This document shows, piece by piece, positions 12,587 to 22,549 of a DNA stretch of 64,000 bases. A model generated the notes under the pieces. That model saw only the letters and a list, made by a program, of their open reading frames with translations, did not search any database and was not told where the DNA came from. The stretch lies in assembly GCA_001683735.1 (NCBI GenBank), contig LUGG01000053.1:1-64000 (forward strand), given 5' to 3'. The stretch is from Grifola frondosa. Lineage: Eukaryota > Basidiomycota > Agaricomycetes > Polyporales > Grifolaceae. The first letter of the stretch is position 1. Every line of letters starts with the position of its first letter. A program made the position numbers and the translations under genes.

Positions 12587-13158
12587 ATGCCATCTCCACT
12601 TCCTCCTGAACTCATTGATTATACGATCTCGTTTGTACGAGATAGCCAAACCCTGTGCAACTGCGCCCTTACATCCCGTACCTGGCTCTCCGCGAGTCGT
12701 CATAATCTGTTCCGCCACATATGGATCTCTAGACGAGAGCAATTCGAATCGTTCGTGCGCTGTGTCTTGCACGTACCACATATGAGACCATACCTGCGCT
12801 TCGTCCAGCAGCTGTACATTTTCGATCGCCACAGCTACTTTGCTCATCTCGTGCCCCATCACTTTGTAGGCCATATGTCGCAACTCCGACATCTCAAATT
12901 CGTCGGGGTACCATGGAGACTGGGTCTTACTACCTTCATGACCATCTCGGGATTCGTGTCTGTCAGGATACTCGAACTCGCGCATTGCCGCTTTCACAAT
13001 TTTACTCAGTTCCACCAGCTTGTCTTCGCACTCCCACAACTCCTTGAACTTCGCCTATTCGATGTAACATGGCAGCATGGCTGGCCTGGGCATCTCGGGG
13101 GCCGAGCGTTTCGGAGACCTCGGCTAGAAACCCTTGCTTACTTCGGTGATAATGCCGG
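12587..13158 (+). pseudogene. F-box gene, 5' part, interrupted by an LTR retrotransposon
   Basis: The start is chosen at MPSPLPPELIDYTI, which opens an F-box (LPPELIDYTISFVRDSQTL..CALTSRTWL, residues 4-45). A leucine-rich tail typical of agaricomycete F-box proteins follows. Such proteins link substrates to SCF ubiquitin ligases. The frame is open up to GDNAG and then runs into the left LTR at 13159. Reading resumes in the same frame at 21557 (GAKVIEFETF), so this is one gene cut in two by the insertion. The N-terminal piece alone would make a truncated F-box protein. Confidence 0.8.
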
Positions 13159-14028
13159 TGTGGAAGATGCGTGCGAATTCAGGGAGGCTGGGATCTGGTC
13201 GGTCTGACCGGAGTACTGTAGAGTACCAGTAGAGTAGAATTGAGAGAGAGAAACCCCCCAGCGCTAGCTGCCGAGAGGTATAGGTGGATCCTGAGAGTGC
13301 CTTGAGTAGAATATATGCCGTTGAGTTCCTAAGGCGCGCTTCGCACTTCGAAGGCCCTCAAGGTGTTCTCGCAGACGGAGATTCAGAATCAAAGCGGGTG
13401 GTGGATTCACTGAAGGAAGAGAGAAAAAAAGGGTGCTCGATACATATTGGCCTGCTGCTCGCGCACTCTCGCAGCAGTCTCCGCAAGGCTCGCTAGCATT
13501 CGATCAAGGTACGTGTATCTAGGAAACTTCGCCGAAAAGGGTATGGAACAGCTTCGGATCGTTCGGCGTCGCATGACAGTGGGTCGGCGGTGCGCAATAC
13601 GACGCAGAGCCCTATTTACGCTCGCTCGGCTCCGCCTGCACCGGGCGGGGGTACACCATATGCGTCCGCCAACGACTGCCATGGTCTGCGTCCCTCAACC
13701 GTTAGCTGTCCGAGAAGTGGAAGAGAAGAGGAAGTGGATTATAACAATGGAACATACGGAATGGTAAATCAAGATATCCGTGCCTAGCCCGTCTCCTGCA
13801 CCGCCAACCGTCGCGAGCGTGATCCGCCGCGGTGTTCAGTAGCTCATCCCATCCGGCTCTTCACTTGGCCGGGACTTTGAATGTGATTCGGAGAGAATGA
13901 AGGGAGCCGTGGAGTACCGATAGCGTAGGCGTAGACGTCGAGAGGATGGAAATAAGAGTAAGAAATAGTTCTGACTTAGATAAGGGTTATCAGTAAATTC
14001 TACGAGTGCCGTTTCTGGCACTACCACA
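13159..14028 (-). repeat. LTR, left copy (3' LTR of the minus-strand element)
   Basis: 870 bp, flush with the ccgg duplication on its left. Identical by eye to the right copy apart from two single-G length differences. The inside end (AACTGGGGGGCAGTT) is a short inverted repeat rather than a clear polypurine tract. Confidence 0.95.
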
Positions 14029-14126
14029 ACTGGGGGGCAGTTGAATGCTGTCCTCAGCATCGGAAAAACGAGAACACGAAAGAAAAGGGAATAAAAGGGT
14101 TGGTATAAGAAAACATGGTCTGGACA

Positions 14127-16292
14127 TTACCACCAAGCCTGCACGCGTTGTGCGTCGCGCGCAAGGTCCGCGAGATTTGTAGACTCGATTGAATGGTTTC
14201 CGAGCACAGTATGCTCGTCGTCTAAGTCCCCGATCGTGAGGCAACGCGAGCCGTCCACGATAGATCGAAACTCGTAGGAAAGGGAATAGGACGAAGTGAT
14301 CGAAGCAACCGTCTCGTCCGCGCGTGCTGGCTGAAGTCGGTCGCGGAGGGCCGGAAGCTCTGTCATCGTCTGGTTTTCGAATCTGTGGAAAAACCGCTTG
14401 ACGCGGTCAGCTGCGAACGCGCCCCGCATCTCCGTCCCATCTAATTCCATCAACTGGTAGAACCTGTCCACCACCTTCCGAACTACGTACGGCCCTGCCC
14501 AGCGCAGCGCGCCCTTGTTGCCGTGCTGGTTGTCCAGCCATGTCTGATGGACGAGCACGAGCGTCCCAACCGCGAGCATCTCCGTCTGGATCCTCCCCGC
14601 ATTCCGCTTCTCATAATCCTCAACCGCCTTTGCGCGTGCTTTATTCAGCTTCTCCGTGGCTCGTCCAATGTCCTTCTCGCGGCGTGTAATTTGTTGTAAG
14701 CGCAGGGCAATGAGACCGTCTGTGTCCTTGACTGCGAACCAGTCGAGAGTGCTCCATGTCCGATCAGATAGGTCGAAGCCGAAGACTGGGTTCTGGGAGT
14801 AGAGAAGGTAGTAGGGTGTGTAGCCCGTCATGCGAGAGGTCGTCGTGCGCATGGCGAGCAGGGCACCGGGCAGATAAAGAGGCCATTCTTGCGGCTCATT
14901 CCCGCACGCCTTGAGTATTGAGTTTACGAGGGTTTGATGTGATCGCTCGGCGACGCCGTTGGCCTCTGGGTGATAAGGTGCAACGAGGATGCATACGATG
15001 CCGTACTTGTCGAATAGATGCTTGACCGCACCCTTGAACTCCGGGCCGTTATCGCAAACGAAAACCGGTATGCACGAGAAACGACAGATGATATCGGAGT
15101 AAATGAATTTTGACCAGGCCTCCGACGTGTTGCGTCTCGACGCGCGAGCCTCTGGCCATCCGATGACTGGTTCGATTGCCTTGAGAATGTATCGCATCTT
15201 CTTGCGGCCGCGCGGCATGTAGATAGTGTCGAGATGGAATTTACGGAGTATGGAGATGGACCAGGATGGGCTGTACGTCATGACGGGGCGAGCCTTTGAG
15301 CGAAACTGGCAGGCGTTGCACGAACGTACGAAGGTCGAGACTTCGTCGTACATGTTCGGCCAGTAGTAGCGTTCCGCAAGTCTTGTATAGGTCGCGTCGC
15401 GCCCGCGGTGTCCGCACTGGTTGTGAGCTTCTGCTAAAATGATCTTTCGTCTGGTCTTGTCAGTAATAACCAGCCGTGGCATTTTGCCTTTCTGCGCTAG
15501 CCAAAGACGCTCTCCTGAGAGCATGAATCGTGAACAGAAAGAAAGGAATTTCTTGCGCTGCTCGAGGCTCGCACAACGCGGTGGAATCGAGCCATCCTTG
15601 AGATAGCCCAATACCTCCGCCCACTGTCCATCTGACTCCTCGTCCTTCTTTCCAAACTTGTGCCCAGCACCTGAATAAAACACCCCGTCGTTCTGGGGAT
15701 ACAGTGAACGAGATGCAAAGGGACTCCTCCCGGATTCTTCACGGGGGTCTGATGAAATAATTGAAGGAGAAAGCACGTACGCATACTGATACTCGGTGAT
15801 CGGGAGATCAACTTCCTCACCAGCTATAAGGTAGGTCTGGCATAGTTCCTGAGGGATGTGCCGCTGCATGAAGTCATTTGGCACGAAGAATGCGGCGTCC
15901 GTGTCGGCGAGGGATATAATGAAAGGAGAGGAAAAGAGGAGCGTTCCGCCATCCAAGTCTGTGGTGGTAGACTCGTCGTGTAAGGTCGACAGCGCCTCTT
16001 CGCCGAATTCGGTAACTCCTAACGTAGCCAAACAAGGAGTTGTTGAGATTCGTTCTGAGTCGAACAAGGCTCCGTCCTCGATTCTGCGTCGTCCTCGGAT
16101 GCGGTGAGCATAAAGCTCAATTTCTTCACGCAACTCTGTAGCTGCTAGGACCCGTTCCAGATGCTCCTCGCCATCAGACTCGTCTGAGTCATCCGACGCT
16201 GGAGGTCGACGCGAGAGGCCGTCAGATGCCTGGTGAGCCGTGGCGGGTACATGATTGACGTAGAAGTCGAAAAGCCGTAAGTATGAGACCAC
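14127..16292 (-). CDS. Retrotransposon pol, RNase H end and integrase part
   Basis: 721-residue open frame. It begins in the tail of the RNase H region (YLRLFDFYVNHVPA...ASDGLSRRP) and contains a complete integrase. The zinc-binding part reads HNQCGHRGRDAT...CNACQF. The catalytic core has LDTIYMP, then CDNGPEF, then PEANGVAERSHQTL, giving the D,D-35-E triad. A C-terminal domain (RWAGPYVVRKVVDRFYQLMELDG) follows. The frame is offset by one base from the reverse transcriptase frame at about 16290 (TGG then TCTCATAC, one G short), so pol is one gene broken by a single-base deletion. Confidence 0.9.
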   Translation of the reverse strand: MVSYLRLFDFYVNHVPATAHQASDGLSRRPPASDDSDESDGEEHLERVLAATELREEIELYAHRIRGRRRIEDGALFDSERISTTPCLATLGVTEFGEEALSTLHDESTTTDLDGGTLLFSSPFIISLADTDAAFFVPNDFMQRHIPQELCQTYLIAGEEVDLPITEYQYAYVLSPSIISSDPREESGRSPFASRSLYPQNDGVFYSGAGHKFGKKDEESDGQWAEVLGYLKDGSIPPRCASLEQRKKFLSFCSRFMLSGERLWLAQKGKMPRLVITDKTRRKIILAEAHNQCGHRGRDATYTRLAERYYWPNMYDEVSTFVRSCNACQFRSKARPVMTYSPSWSISILRKFHLDTIYMPRGRKKMRYILKAIEPVIGWPEARASRRNTSEAWSKFIYSDIICRFSCIPVFVCDNGPEFKGAVKHLFDKYGIVCILVAPYHPEANGVAERSHQTLVNSILKACGNEPQEWPLYLPGALLAMRTTTSRMTGYTPYYLLYSQNPVFGFDLSDRTWSTLDWFAVKDTDGLIALRLQQITRREKDIGRATEKLNKARAKAVEDYEKRNAGRIQTEMLAVGTLVLVHQTWLDNQHGNKGALRWAGPYVVRKVVDRFYQLMELDGTEMRGAFAADRVKRFFHRFENQTMTELPALRDRLQPARADETVASITSSYSLSYEFRSIVDGSRCLTIGDLDDEHTVLGNHSIESTNLADLARDAQRVQAWW

Positions 16293-18112
16293 CGGGTCAT
16301 AGGCGCATTCGGGAGGTCTGGAGAGCTGATCATCTGTTTCAGGGATTTAGCATCAACATCGAGACGGAAATATGTCCCCCAAATTCGATGTCGCAGCTCC
16401 TTGAACGCGCGGAAGACACCGTACAGCTCCAGCTTGGGCTGTGAATACCTGGACTCTACTTCGTTGAAGGTACAAGACCCAAACAGCGCGGGATGCTTCT
16501 CGACGACATCCACCTGATACAAGACCCATCCGGCACCGTGGAGTGAAGAATCAACCGCAACAATGACAAGCCCGTGATCGGTGAGTCGCTCGTCATGCGG
16601 CGTGATGGTGCGCGCAAGCTCATAGTCGATTTTCCGTAGAACGGGCGCAGATGTCACCCGATGCTTGATGTACTCCATGGCCTCGTGTTCCTCCTCGCCC
16701 CAGACAAAAGGTGCGTCCTTTCGTGTAAGTCTCGTGAGTGGTCGAACAATGATAGAGAAATTCTTGATCCAGCGGCGAGCTATTCCAGCAACCCCAAGGA
16801 AACTGCGGACTTCAGAAACGTTAGTACACTCCACCCATTTCAACACCTTGTTGACGACTCCGTGATCCAGATGCCAGCCTTCAAGTGAAACAACGGTGCC
16901 AACAATGTGCATTTGCGGCACCGCCGCCACCAGTTTGTGTCCGCTAATGGTGATTCCGGCCAATTCGAACCTCCCGAAGATCCGGCTTGCTGTCGTCAAG
17001 AACTCGTACACAAAACGCCGAACTCCGCTGCCCGGTATAATGGGTTCATCATCGTAAGTGGTATTCGGTCCTTTGATTCCGACGTCGTCTAAAAATGCAC
17101 GCGCATGAATAGGATTCTCGCCGCGCAAGATATGATCCATGTCGCGCTGGAACTCGGGTACGGCGTTCGCATATCCTTGCGGTAAGCAAGTTAACCGATG
17201 GGCTCCTATGAGGCTGTCAAAGGTCGTCAGGTCCCGCGAACTCTCAGCGAGGATCCTCCCATCATAACCCGCCAATAGGTCCACCATCATATACACGGCA
17301 TGTCCCACAAAGCTCTCCGCGAAATCGTTGACATTTGGAATTAGTGCAGAGTCACGAATTGTGACGCGGTTAAGCGGCTCAAGGTTGTGTACCAAGCGCA
17401 GCTTTCCAGACTTCTTCTCGACGGCGAAGACCTGTGATCGATAGGATGCGACTGATGGCTCGAATTTCCCGTTGCGACGATGTTCGAAAAGTAAGTCGTA
17501 GACCTCCTTCTCGCGTGCACGAGGGATTTTGATCGGAGGTAGTTGCCACGGTATATGCTCTAGGACCGGTATCTCGTAGTCAGGAAAGTATTCACGTGAG
17601 AAGAATCCACGCTCCGAGTCCGTGAACGCTAAAACCCGGTGGTGGCGTTGCAAGACATGGGCCAGAAGATCGATCTCTGGAGGGCGAAGAAAACCCTCCG
17701 GCACTGTTTCAAGTATGCCGTCTAGTCGTTCGCGTGTCAATCGCTCGGTCGGAATGAAGTCGGTGAGTGGTGGTGGATTAAAAGGGAGTGGATCAAGCTG
17801 TGGGTCGGGTATAATCTTGAAGGCCTGTGCTGATGGATTTGGCATATACGTAGGGACGGAGCGGACTTTCCGAGCCACGGGCTTGTATTTCTTGACGACA
17901 GAAACAGAACGTGACATATCTGTTAGAGCTCTGTGTACCCATGGAGACTCTAATGGTGTTAGTACATGGGGAATGGAAAAGGAAACTTGTCGTAGAAGAG
18001 AATCAAATTCTAGTGGAGGTAGAAGTGAAGAAATGATATTAGTTTCGAATTCATCAGACGGAATTTCACCAAGAAGGGTATATAGAGAGCGGCCCATCAT
18101 CGGAACGGGCAC
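16145..18112 (-). CDS. Retrotransposon pol, reverse transcriptase and RNase H part
   Basis: Reverse transcriptase signatures include RSQVFAVEKKSGKLRLVHNL, MMVDLLAGYDG, LTCLPQGYANAVPEFQRDM and the catalytic box AFLDDV (a YxDD variant). RNase H follows with VIVAVDSSLHGAGWVLYQ and YSQPKLELYGVFRAFKEL. The useful frame stops matching at TRW near 16290, where the integrase frame takes over; the last 45 or so residues of this frame are out-of-frame noise. It starts 27 nt after the gag-protease stop in a different frame, so expression would need recoding or internal initiation. Confidence 0.92.
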   Translation of the reverse strand: MPVPMMGRSLYTLLGEIPSDEFETNIISSLLPPLEFDSLLRQVSFSIPHVLTPLESPWVHRALTDMSRSVSVVKKYKPVARKVRSVPTYMPNPSAQAFKIIPDPQLDPLPFNPPPLTDFIPTERLTRERLDGILETVPEGFLRPPEIDLLAHVLQRHHRVLAFTDSERGFFSREYFPDYEIPVLEHIPWQLPPIKIPRAREKEVYDLLFEHRRNGKFEPSVASYRSQVFAVEKKSGKLRLVHNLEPLNRVTIRDSALIPNVNDFAESFVGHAVYMMVDLLAGYDGRILAESSRDLTTFDSLIGAHRLTCLPQGYANAVPEFQRDMDHILRGENPIHARAFLDDVGIKGPNTTYDDEPIIPGSGVRRFVYEFLTTASRIFGRFELAGITISGHKLVAAVPQMHIVGTVVSLEGWHLDHGVVNKVLKWVECTNVSEVRSFLGVAGIARRWIKNFSIIVRPLTRLTRKDAPFVWGEEEHEAMEYIKHRVTSAPVLRKIDYELARTITPHDERLTDHGLVIVAVDSSLHGAGWVLYQVDVVEKHPALFGSCTFNEVESRYSQPKLELYGVFRAFKELRHRIWGTYFRLDVDAKSLKQMISSPDLPNAPMTRWSHTYGFSTSTSIMYPPRLTRHLTASRVDLQRRMTQTSLMARSIWNGS

Positions 18113-18138
18113 TGCATTGGGCGCAGCTGTGCCCCGTC

Positions 18139-20565
18139 CTAAAAACCCTTGCGCGCACTCGCAATATCTGGCGGTGCGAGCTGATAGGCATTTCGGGCAT
18201 GATTAGGTGCAACGAGCTTGAGGGAAATGGCAGGCCCAACGGGATCATCACTGTTAGGAAAGACTGAAATATTCATGGCCCCTTCCCGAGTGAACTTGAT
18301 GTTTGCCGCATACCATTGGAGCCATGGTTGACCTAGAATAACATCTTGCTTCCCGATGGAAGAGTTAGTACGCGCAACAAACAGGTGATGGTCAAATCGA
18401 TGCCCTCCGATTTCTATGGGTATGTCACGAGCACAACCCTGGAGGGTCACCGGCTCTCCGCTAATTCCTCGCAGAGACCAACGGGCCCCATCAATATCTA
18501 GCGGTATGCTCATTGAGTCAAATGCTTCCGCAGATATGATATTGAGCTCTGAGCCCGTGTCAATCATGCAGATGAGCGGAAATCCTGCAAAGTGAGCCTC
18601 GAAACGACCCGTGGTCATGGCAAAAAGACGAGAGGGTTTAAGAGAGACTGCAAAGGCATACCGTCCGATAACCTCCTCCACATCCTCATTGCTGCCAACC
18701 GATACATATGCAGCTCGGTAACCATCTTGGACTTTATCAGTCTCGGAGTTCTCCATGAACTCGCCGAGTTTGGCCACGTATTCTCGCCGTGTCTTCGTTA
18801 TGTTGGTGAACCTCTTCTGCAGCTCGGCCGACGTTGCAATGAGACTTCGGAGTGACAGCGTGATCGGCGTGTCAAGAATTGCCTGCTGTACTGCATCGAT
18901 ATTGACGGATTCCTGTATATCAGAAGTAAATCGATAAGTGGGAGCCTTAGCCTTCGGTATTTCGTCACGCATTTCCACGTCATCCTCGACTGTCACAGAC
19001 GGACGTGGCAGCTTGCGCGCCGAGGACTTCTGCGTGATGCCCGGTGTCTGGATCTCCTCGATAAAACAGAAAGGCTGGGGGACAGATTCGTTCTGCTTCC
19101 GTGGCATAGAACTATCCGCCACCGGTGGGGACGGATGCTCTACTGTAATCGCGGGTGGCTGTCCTTTCCCCGAAATCTTGAGTTTGATACCCGTTGCCTT
19201 GCTTCCGTCTTCTTTCTTCGCCGTCGGGTCAAAACGCACATCCTTCTTTGGCGTTCGAATAGCTGGAGACATGCCATAATCCTGAGGGACTGCAATTGCG
19301 TAAACATCGCCTGAGAGGACGTCCTCGCCGTTACACATCACCCCTACGGTCATGCTCTGATGTGGGGGTGGATCGCGTTCTCGGCTCTTCCCTTTTGTAG
19401 CATGAATTTCTGTGCGAATATAAGCAATGCCCCCAGCTCCAGCGCGTACCATTGGCAGATCAGAGCCATCGAGCCGGACAAGCTTCCCGGTACTTGAGTA
19501 CTTTAAGATACCCTCGGAGACGAGTTTCTCCGCTTCTGGGCAGAATCTGTAGCCAATAGGGTGTGTATCAGTATTGTCGCACATCCAACAGTGCTTGCTC
19601 TTTGGAGCTCGCTGCGCTGCCTGCTGTTGTTCTACAAGAATCGTTAGTCTCTCCATCCGTCTCGTCAGTGACTCCAGAGTGTCTTCAGCGGGAGGCTGTG
19701 GTACTGCCGGTGCTGGCATCGGAAGAACCGCAGGCTTTCCTTTAGCCTTGGCCTTATGCTTCTGCGGCCTCTCGTCTTCCGAGTCACTGTCCAGGTCATC
19801 CGAGTCATCGGCCTTTGAGTCCTCATCAGATTCTTCATCCATGAGGTGTGCTTCGTCTTCATCCGTATTGTAGTCGATGTCGTCCGGCTCATAGAGCTTG
19901 CGAGTTTCCCTCAGAAGCTCGGCAATGTCGGGCATGGCGTTCGTCTTCGTCGACGAAAGCTTGCCATAGATTCGTTGACGGACCATACTTGGCAGGCCAC
20001 GATAGAACCTAAGATTTATGTCATTGTCAGTAGTGACTTTCCGCGAGACTAGGTCTCCGGACAGTTTGAGGAATTGACGGGTGTACGCATCCAACTCGGA
20101 ACGGGATTTGAATGTGGTGTTCTTACCCGTCTTTGTCGTGAACTCCAACAACTTCGGCCACGAAGCCTTCGGTCTCCGATCATTCGACTCGTAGAGCTCA
20201 CGCAGCGCGGTCTTCGCGTCGTCCCAGTCTGCCGCATTGAACTGAGGAAGATGCTCGATCACCTCGCGGACAGCCTTAGAACAATAGCGCACGAGCTTCT
20301 TTGGAAGTTCGGTATCTTGAATGCCCGCATGCGCTGCCAGAGACTCGAAATCTTCAAGGAATTCCTCGATGTCTACGCCCTTGAACTTCGGCGCATTGTG
20401 GTGGTTTGGACGAGGGAAAGGCGTGAATAGTCTTGCTGCCATGGGTGTAGCAGTGGTCGCCGCGGCGGGTGCTGTGGGAGCTGTAGGAGCCGCGCTCGAC
20501 TGAGGTTGTACAGGCATGTTCGGAGCTGATGGAGTGGGGTTGGGACCTCCTCCCGCAGGGCTCAT
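18139..20565 (-). CDS. Retrotransposon gag-protease polyprotein
   Basis: 808 residues, intact. An N-terminal P/A-rich leader is followed by a gag capsid-type domain (FPRPNHHNAPKFKGVDIEEF onward, roughly residues 48-240) and an acidic linker. A cysteine-histidine motif (CWMCDNTDTH...CPEAEKL) comes next in place of a canonical CCHC knuckle. A retropepsin near the C-terminus has the active-site DTGSELNIIS and a downstream VILGQPWLQ. Gag and protease are fused in one frame, with pol separate. Confidence 0.9.
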   Translation of the reverse strand: MSPAGGGPNPTPSAPNMPVQPQSSAAPTAPTAPAAATTATPMAARLFTPFPRPNHHNAPKFKGVDIEEFLEDFESLAAHAGIQDTELPKKLVRYCSKAVREVIEHLPQFNAADWDDAKTALRELYESNDRRPKASWPKLLEFTTKTGKNTTFKSRSELDAYTRQFLKLSGDLVSRKVTTDNDINLRFYRGLPSMVRQRIYGKLSSTKTNAMPDIAELLRETRKLYEPDDIDYNTDEDEAHLMDEESDEDSKADDSDDLDSDSEDERPQKHKAKAKGKPAVLPMPAPAVPQPPAEDTLESLTRRMERLTILVEQQQAAQRAPKSKHCWMCDNTDTHPIGYRFCPEAEKLVSEGILKYSSTGKLVRLDGSDLPMVRAGAGGIAYIRTEIHATKGKSRERDPPPHQSMTVGVMCNGEDVLSGDVYAIAVPQDYGMSPAIRTPKKDVRFDPTAKKEDGSKATGIKLKISGKGQPPAITVEHPSPPVADSSMPRKQNESVPQPFCFIEEIQTPGITQKSSARKLPRPSVTVEDDVEMRDEIPKAKAPTYRFTSDIQESVNIDAVQQAILDTPITLSLRSLIATSAELQKRFTNITKTRREYVAKLGEFMENSETDKVQDGYRAAYVSVGSNEDVEEVIGRYAFAVSLKPSRLFAMTTGRFEAHFAGFPLICMIDTGSELNIISAEAFDSMSIPLDIDGARWSLRGISGEPVTLQGCARDIPIEIGGHRFDHHLFVARTNSSIGKQDVILGQPWLQWYAANIKFTREGAMNISVFPNSDDPVGPAISLKLVAPNHARNAYQLAPPDIASARKGF

Positions 20566-20680
20566 GCACTAAATTCGAGAATTGGTTAGTTTAAACGACG
20601 GGTAGGGAATCTCACCGTCGCAAGGGGCTGCAGAGGGCTGGACACGGAAAACCAGTGATTCCCCTGCGGTGGTCACCACT

Positions 20681-21552
20681 TGTGGAAGATGCGTGCGAAT
20701 TCAGGGAGGCTGGGATCTGGTCGGTCTGACCGGAGTACTGTAGAGTACCAGTAGAGTAGAATTGAGAGAGAGAAACCCCCCAGCGCTAGCTGCCGAGAGG
20801 TATAGGTGGATCCTGAGAGTGCCTTGAGTAGAATATATGCCGTTGAGTTCCTAAGGCGCGCTTCGCACTTCGAAGGCCCTCAAGGTGTTCTCGCAGACGG
20901 AGATTCAGAATCAAAGCGGGTGGTGGATTCACTGAAGGAAGAGAGAAAAAAAGGGTGCTCGATACATATTGGCCTGCTGCTCGCGCACTCTCGCAGCAGT
21001 CTCCGCAAGGCTCGCTAGCATTCGATCAAGGTACGTGTATCTAGGAAACTTCGCCGAAAAGGGTATGGAACAGCTTCGGGATCGTTCGGCGTCGCATGAC
21101 AGTGGGTCGGCGGGTGCGCAATACGACGCAGAGCCCTATTTACGCTCGCTCGGCTCCGCCTGCACCGGGCGGGGGTACACCATATGCGTCCGCCAACGAC
21201 TGCCATGGTCTGCGTCCCTCAACCGTTAGCTGTCCGAGAAGTGGAAGAGAAGAGGAAGTGGATTATAACAATGGAACATACGGAATGGTAAATCAAGATA
21301 TCCGTGCCTAGCCCGTCTCCTGCACCGCCAACCGTCGCGAGCGTGATCCGCCGCGGTGTTCAGTAGCTCATCCCATCCGGCTCTTCACTTGGCCGGGACT
21401 TTGAATGTGATTCGGAGAGAATGAAGGGAGCCGTGGAGTACCGATAGCGTAGGCGTAGACGTCGAGAGGATGGAAATAAGAGTAAGAAATAGTTCTGACT
21501 TAGATAAGGGTTATCAGTAAATTCTACGAGTGCCGTTTCTGGCACTACCACA
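20681..21552 (-). repeat. LTR, right copy (5' LTR of the minus-strand element)
   Basis: 872 bp, two bases longer than the left copy because of two G-run differences. As the 5' LTR of a minus-strand element it should hold the promoter that reads into gag at 20565. It is bordered on the right by the ccgg target duplication. Confidence 0.95.
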
Positions 21553-21556
21553 CCGG

Positions 21557-22323
21557 TGCAAAGGTCATCGAATTCGAGACGTTCGCGAGGTGGCTTGTAA
21601 CGACGCCATCAGTACAATCCATAATAAATCTCAGTCTTGATCACCATCGGATTACCCTTGAGACAGAGGAGTTTTCAGCCCTAGATACATTGCTACGCAT
21701 TCTTCAATCCCTCGCATATCTCACAATGCCGATATATCGCAGGAATGGTGGGTACGTTGTCGATTATACACGACATAATTGATGACAGTTCTTCTAGATG
21801 AATTGGTTACTTTGGCACACAGTCGGAATTTGAGATCGCTCTCGATAACCGGGTGTAAAGTAGGGGATGGGGAGATCTTTGGGTAACACTGGCGACGATG
21901 CTGTCTGAAGTCGCATCCCGCCTGCAGAGGCTCCTGATTTCCGGACACAGGAATTTTCATTTACCTGGAACGGTGTTCGGGACTCTGGAAAAGTGTACCA
22001 TTGATTGCCGTGGTATGGATGCTCTCGACCAGGCCTTGGACCGAGAATCCTTCGCCGACCTAAAAGAAGTGGTATTAGATTTCGCACTTGTCGATGTGCA
22101 CCACCAGCTATTGCCGGAAGGTATCTGTGAAGATGTCCGGAACACATTGCCCCACCTTCATTCACGAGGAATTCTCGTGGTGAATATTTCGTGGAATATC
22201 AGTGAGCCTTCGCTTCGCTTCTGGTGCGCGTCTGATACCGAGCTCTTTAGTCGGATGCCAGGAACACAGCTATCGCGCTGCATAAGATCGTTCATGTTGC
22301 CTAGCTGGCCATGTAACAGATGA
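21557..22323 (+). pseudogene. F-box gene, 3' part, downstream of the retrotransposon
   Basis: Continues the frame broken at 13158 (AKVIEFETFARWLVTTPSV...). An intron at 21748-21797 (GTGGGT..CTAG) joins RRN to DELVTLAHSRNLRSLSI. A one-base slip near 21882 then moves to the frame starting ATMLSEVASRLQRLLISG, which runs to the stop at 22323. The content is leucine-rich and repeat-like, as in the substrate-binding tails of fungal F-box proteins. Separated from its promoter and start, it should be inactive. Confidence 0.7.
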
Positions 22324-22549
22324 GTCAAAATAGTGTGTTAATCGCCGGTTTCTTGGTAAGTATCATCCATAACTCATGATTACGATAAGTTGCTCGGAAT
22401 CAGCACGAGGCTCAAGACAGAATACTTAGCGGAATATCGTGCCACAGTGCGCCACGACGGTCACATATCACGTGGAAGTGATCACACCGTGACAAGGGGC
22501 CACCGGAAAACTTTGCAACCTTTATCCACGCCGCAACGCCTTTACCAGA
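22324..22549. promoter_or_regulatory. Short intergenic region, presumed promoter of the second F-box gene
   Basis: 226 bp between the end of the broken F-box gene and the ATG at 22550. No clear TATA box; nothing else is visible. Confidence 0.3.

Larger units (their letters stand above)
13159..21552 (-). mobile_element. Ty3/gypsy LTR retrotransposon, complete, inserted in an F-box gene
   Basis: 8.39 kb with LTRs of 870 and 872 bp, termini TGTGG...CCACA, and a 4-bp target duplication ccgg (13155-13158 and 21553-21556). If the LTR is taken to start two bases later, the flanking match extends to ccggtg. Coding is on the minus strand in the order gag-protease, reverse transcriptase, RNase H, integrase, which is the Ty3/gypsy order. 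Two bases inside the 5' (right) LTR the minus strand reads TGGTGACCACCGC, a possible primer-binding site. The two LTRs differ only by one G in each of two G runs (near 13557 and 13584 on the left), so the insertion is recent. The target is the coding sequence of the flanking F-box gene. Confidence 0.95.

Noticed and set aside
13284..13496. Small ORF of 70 codons, present identically at 20806-21018
   Set aside because: It lies inside the two LTR copies and is duplicated only because the LTRs are.
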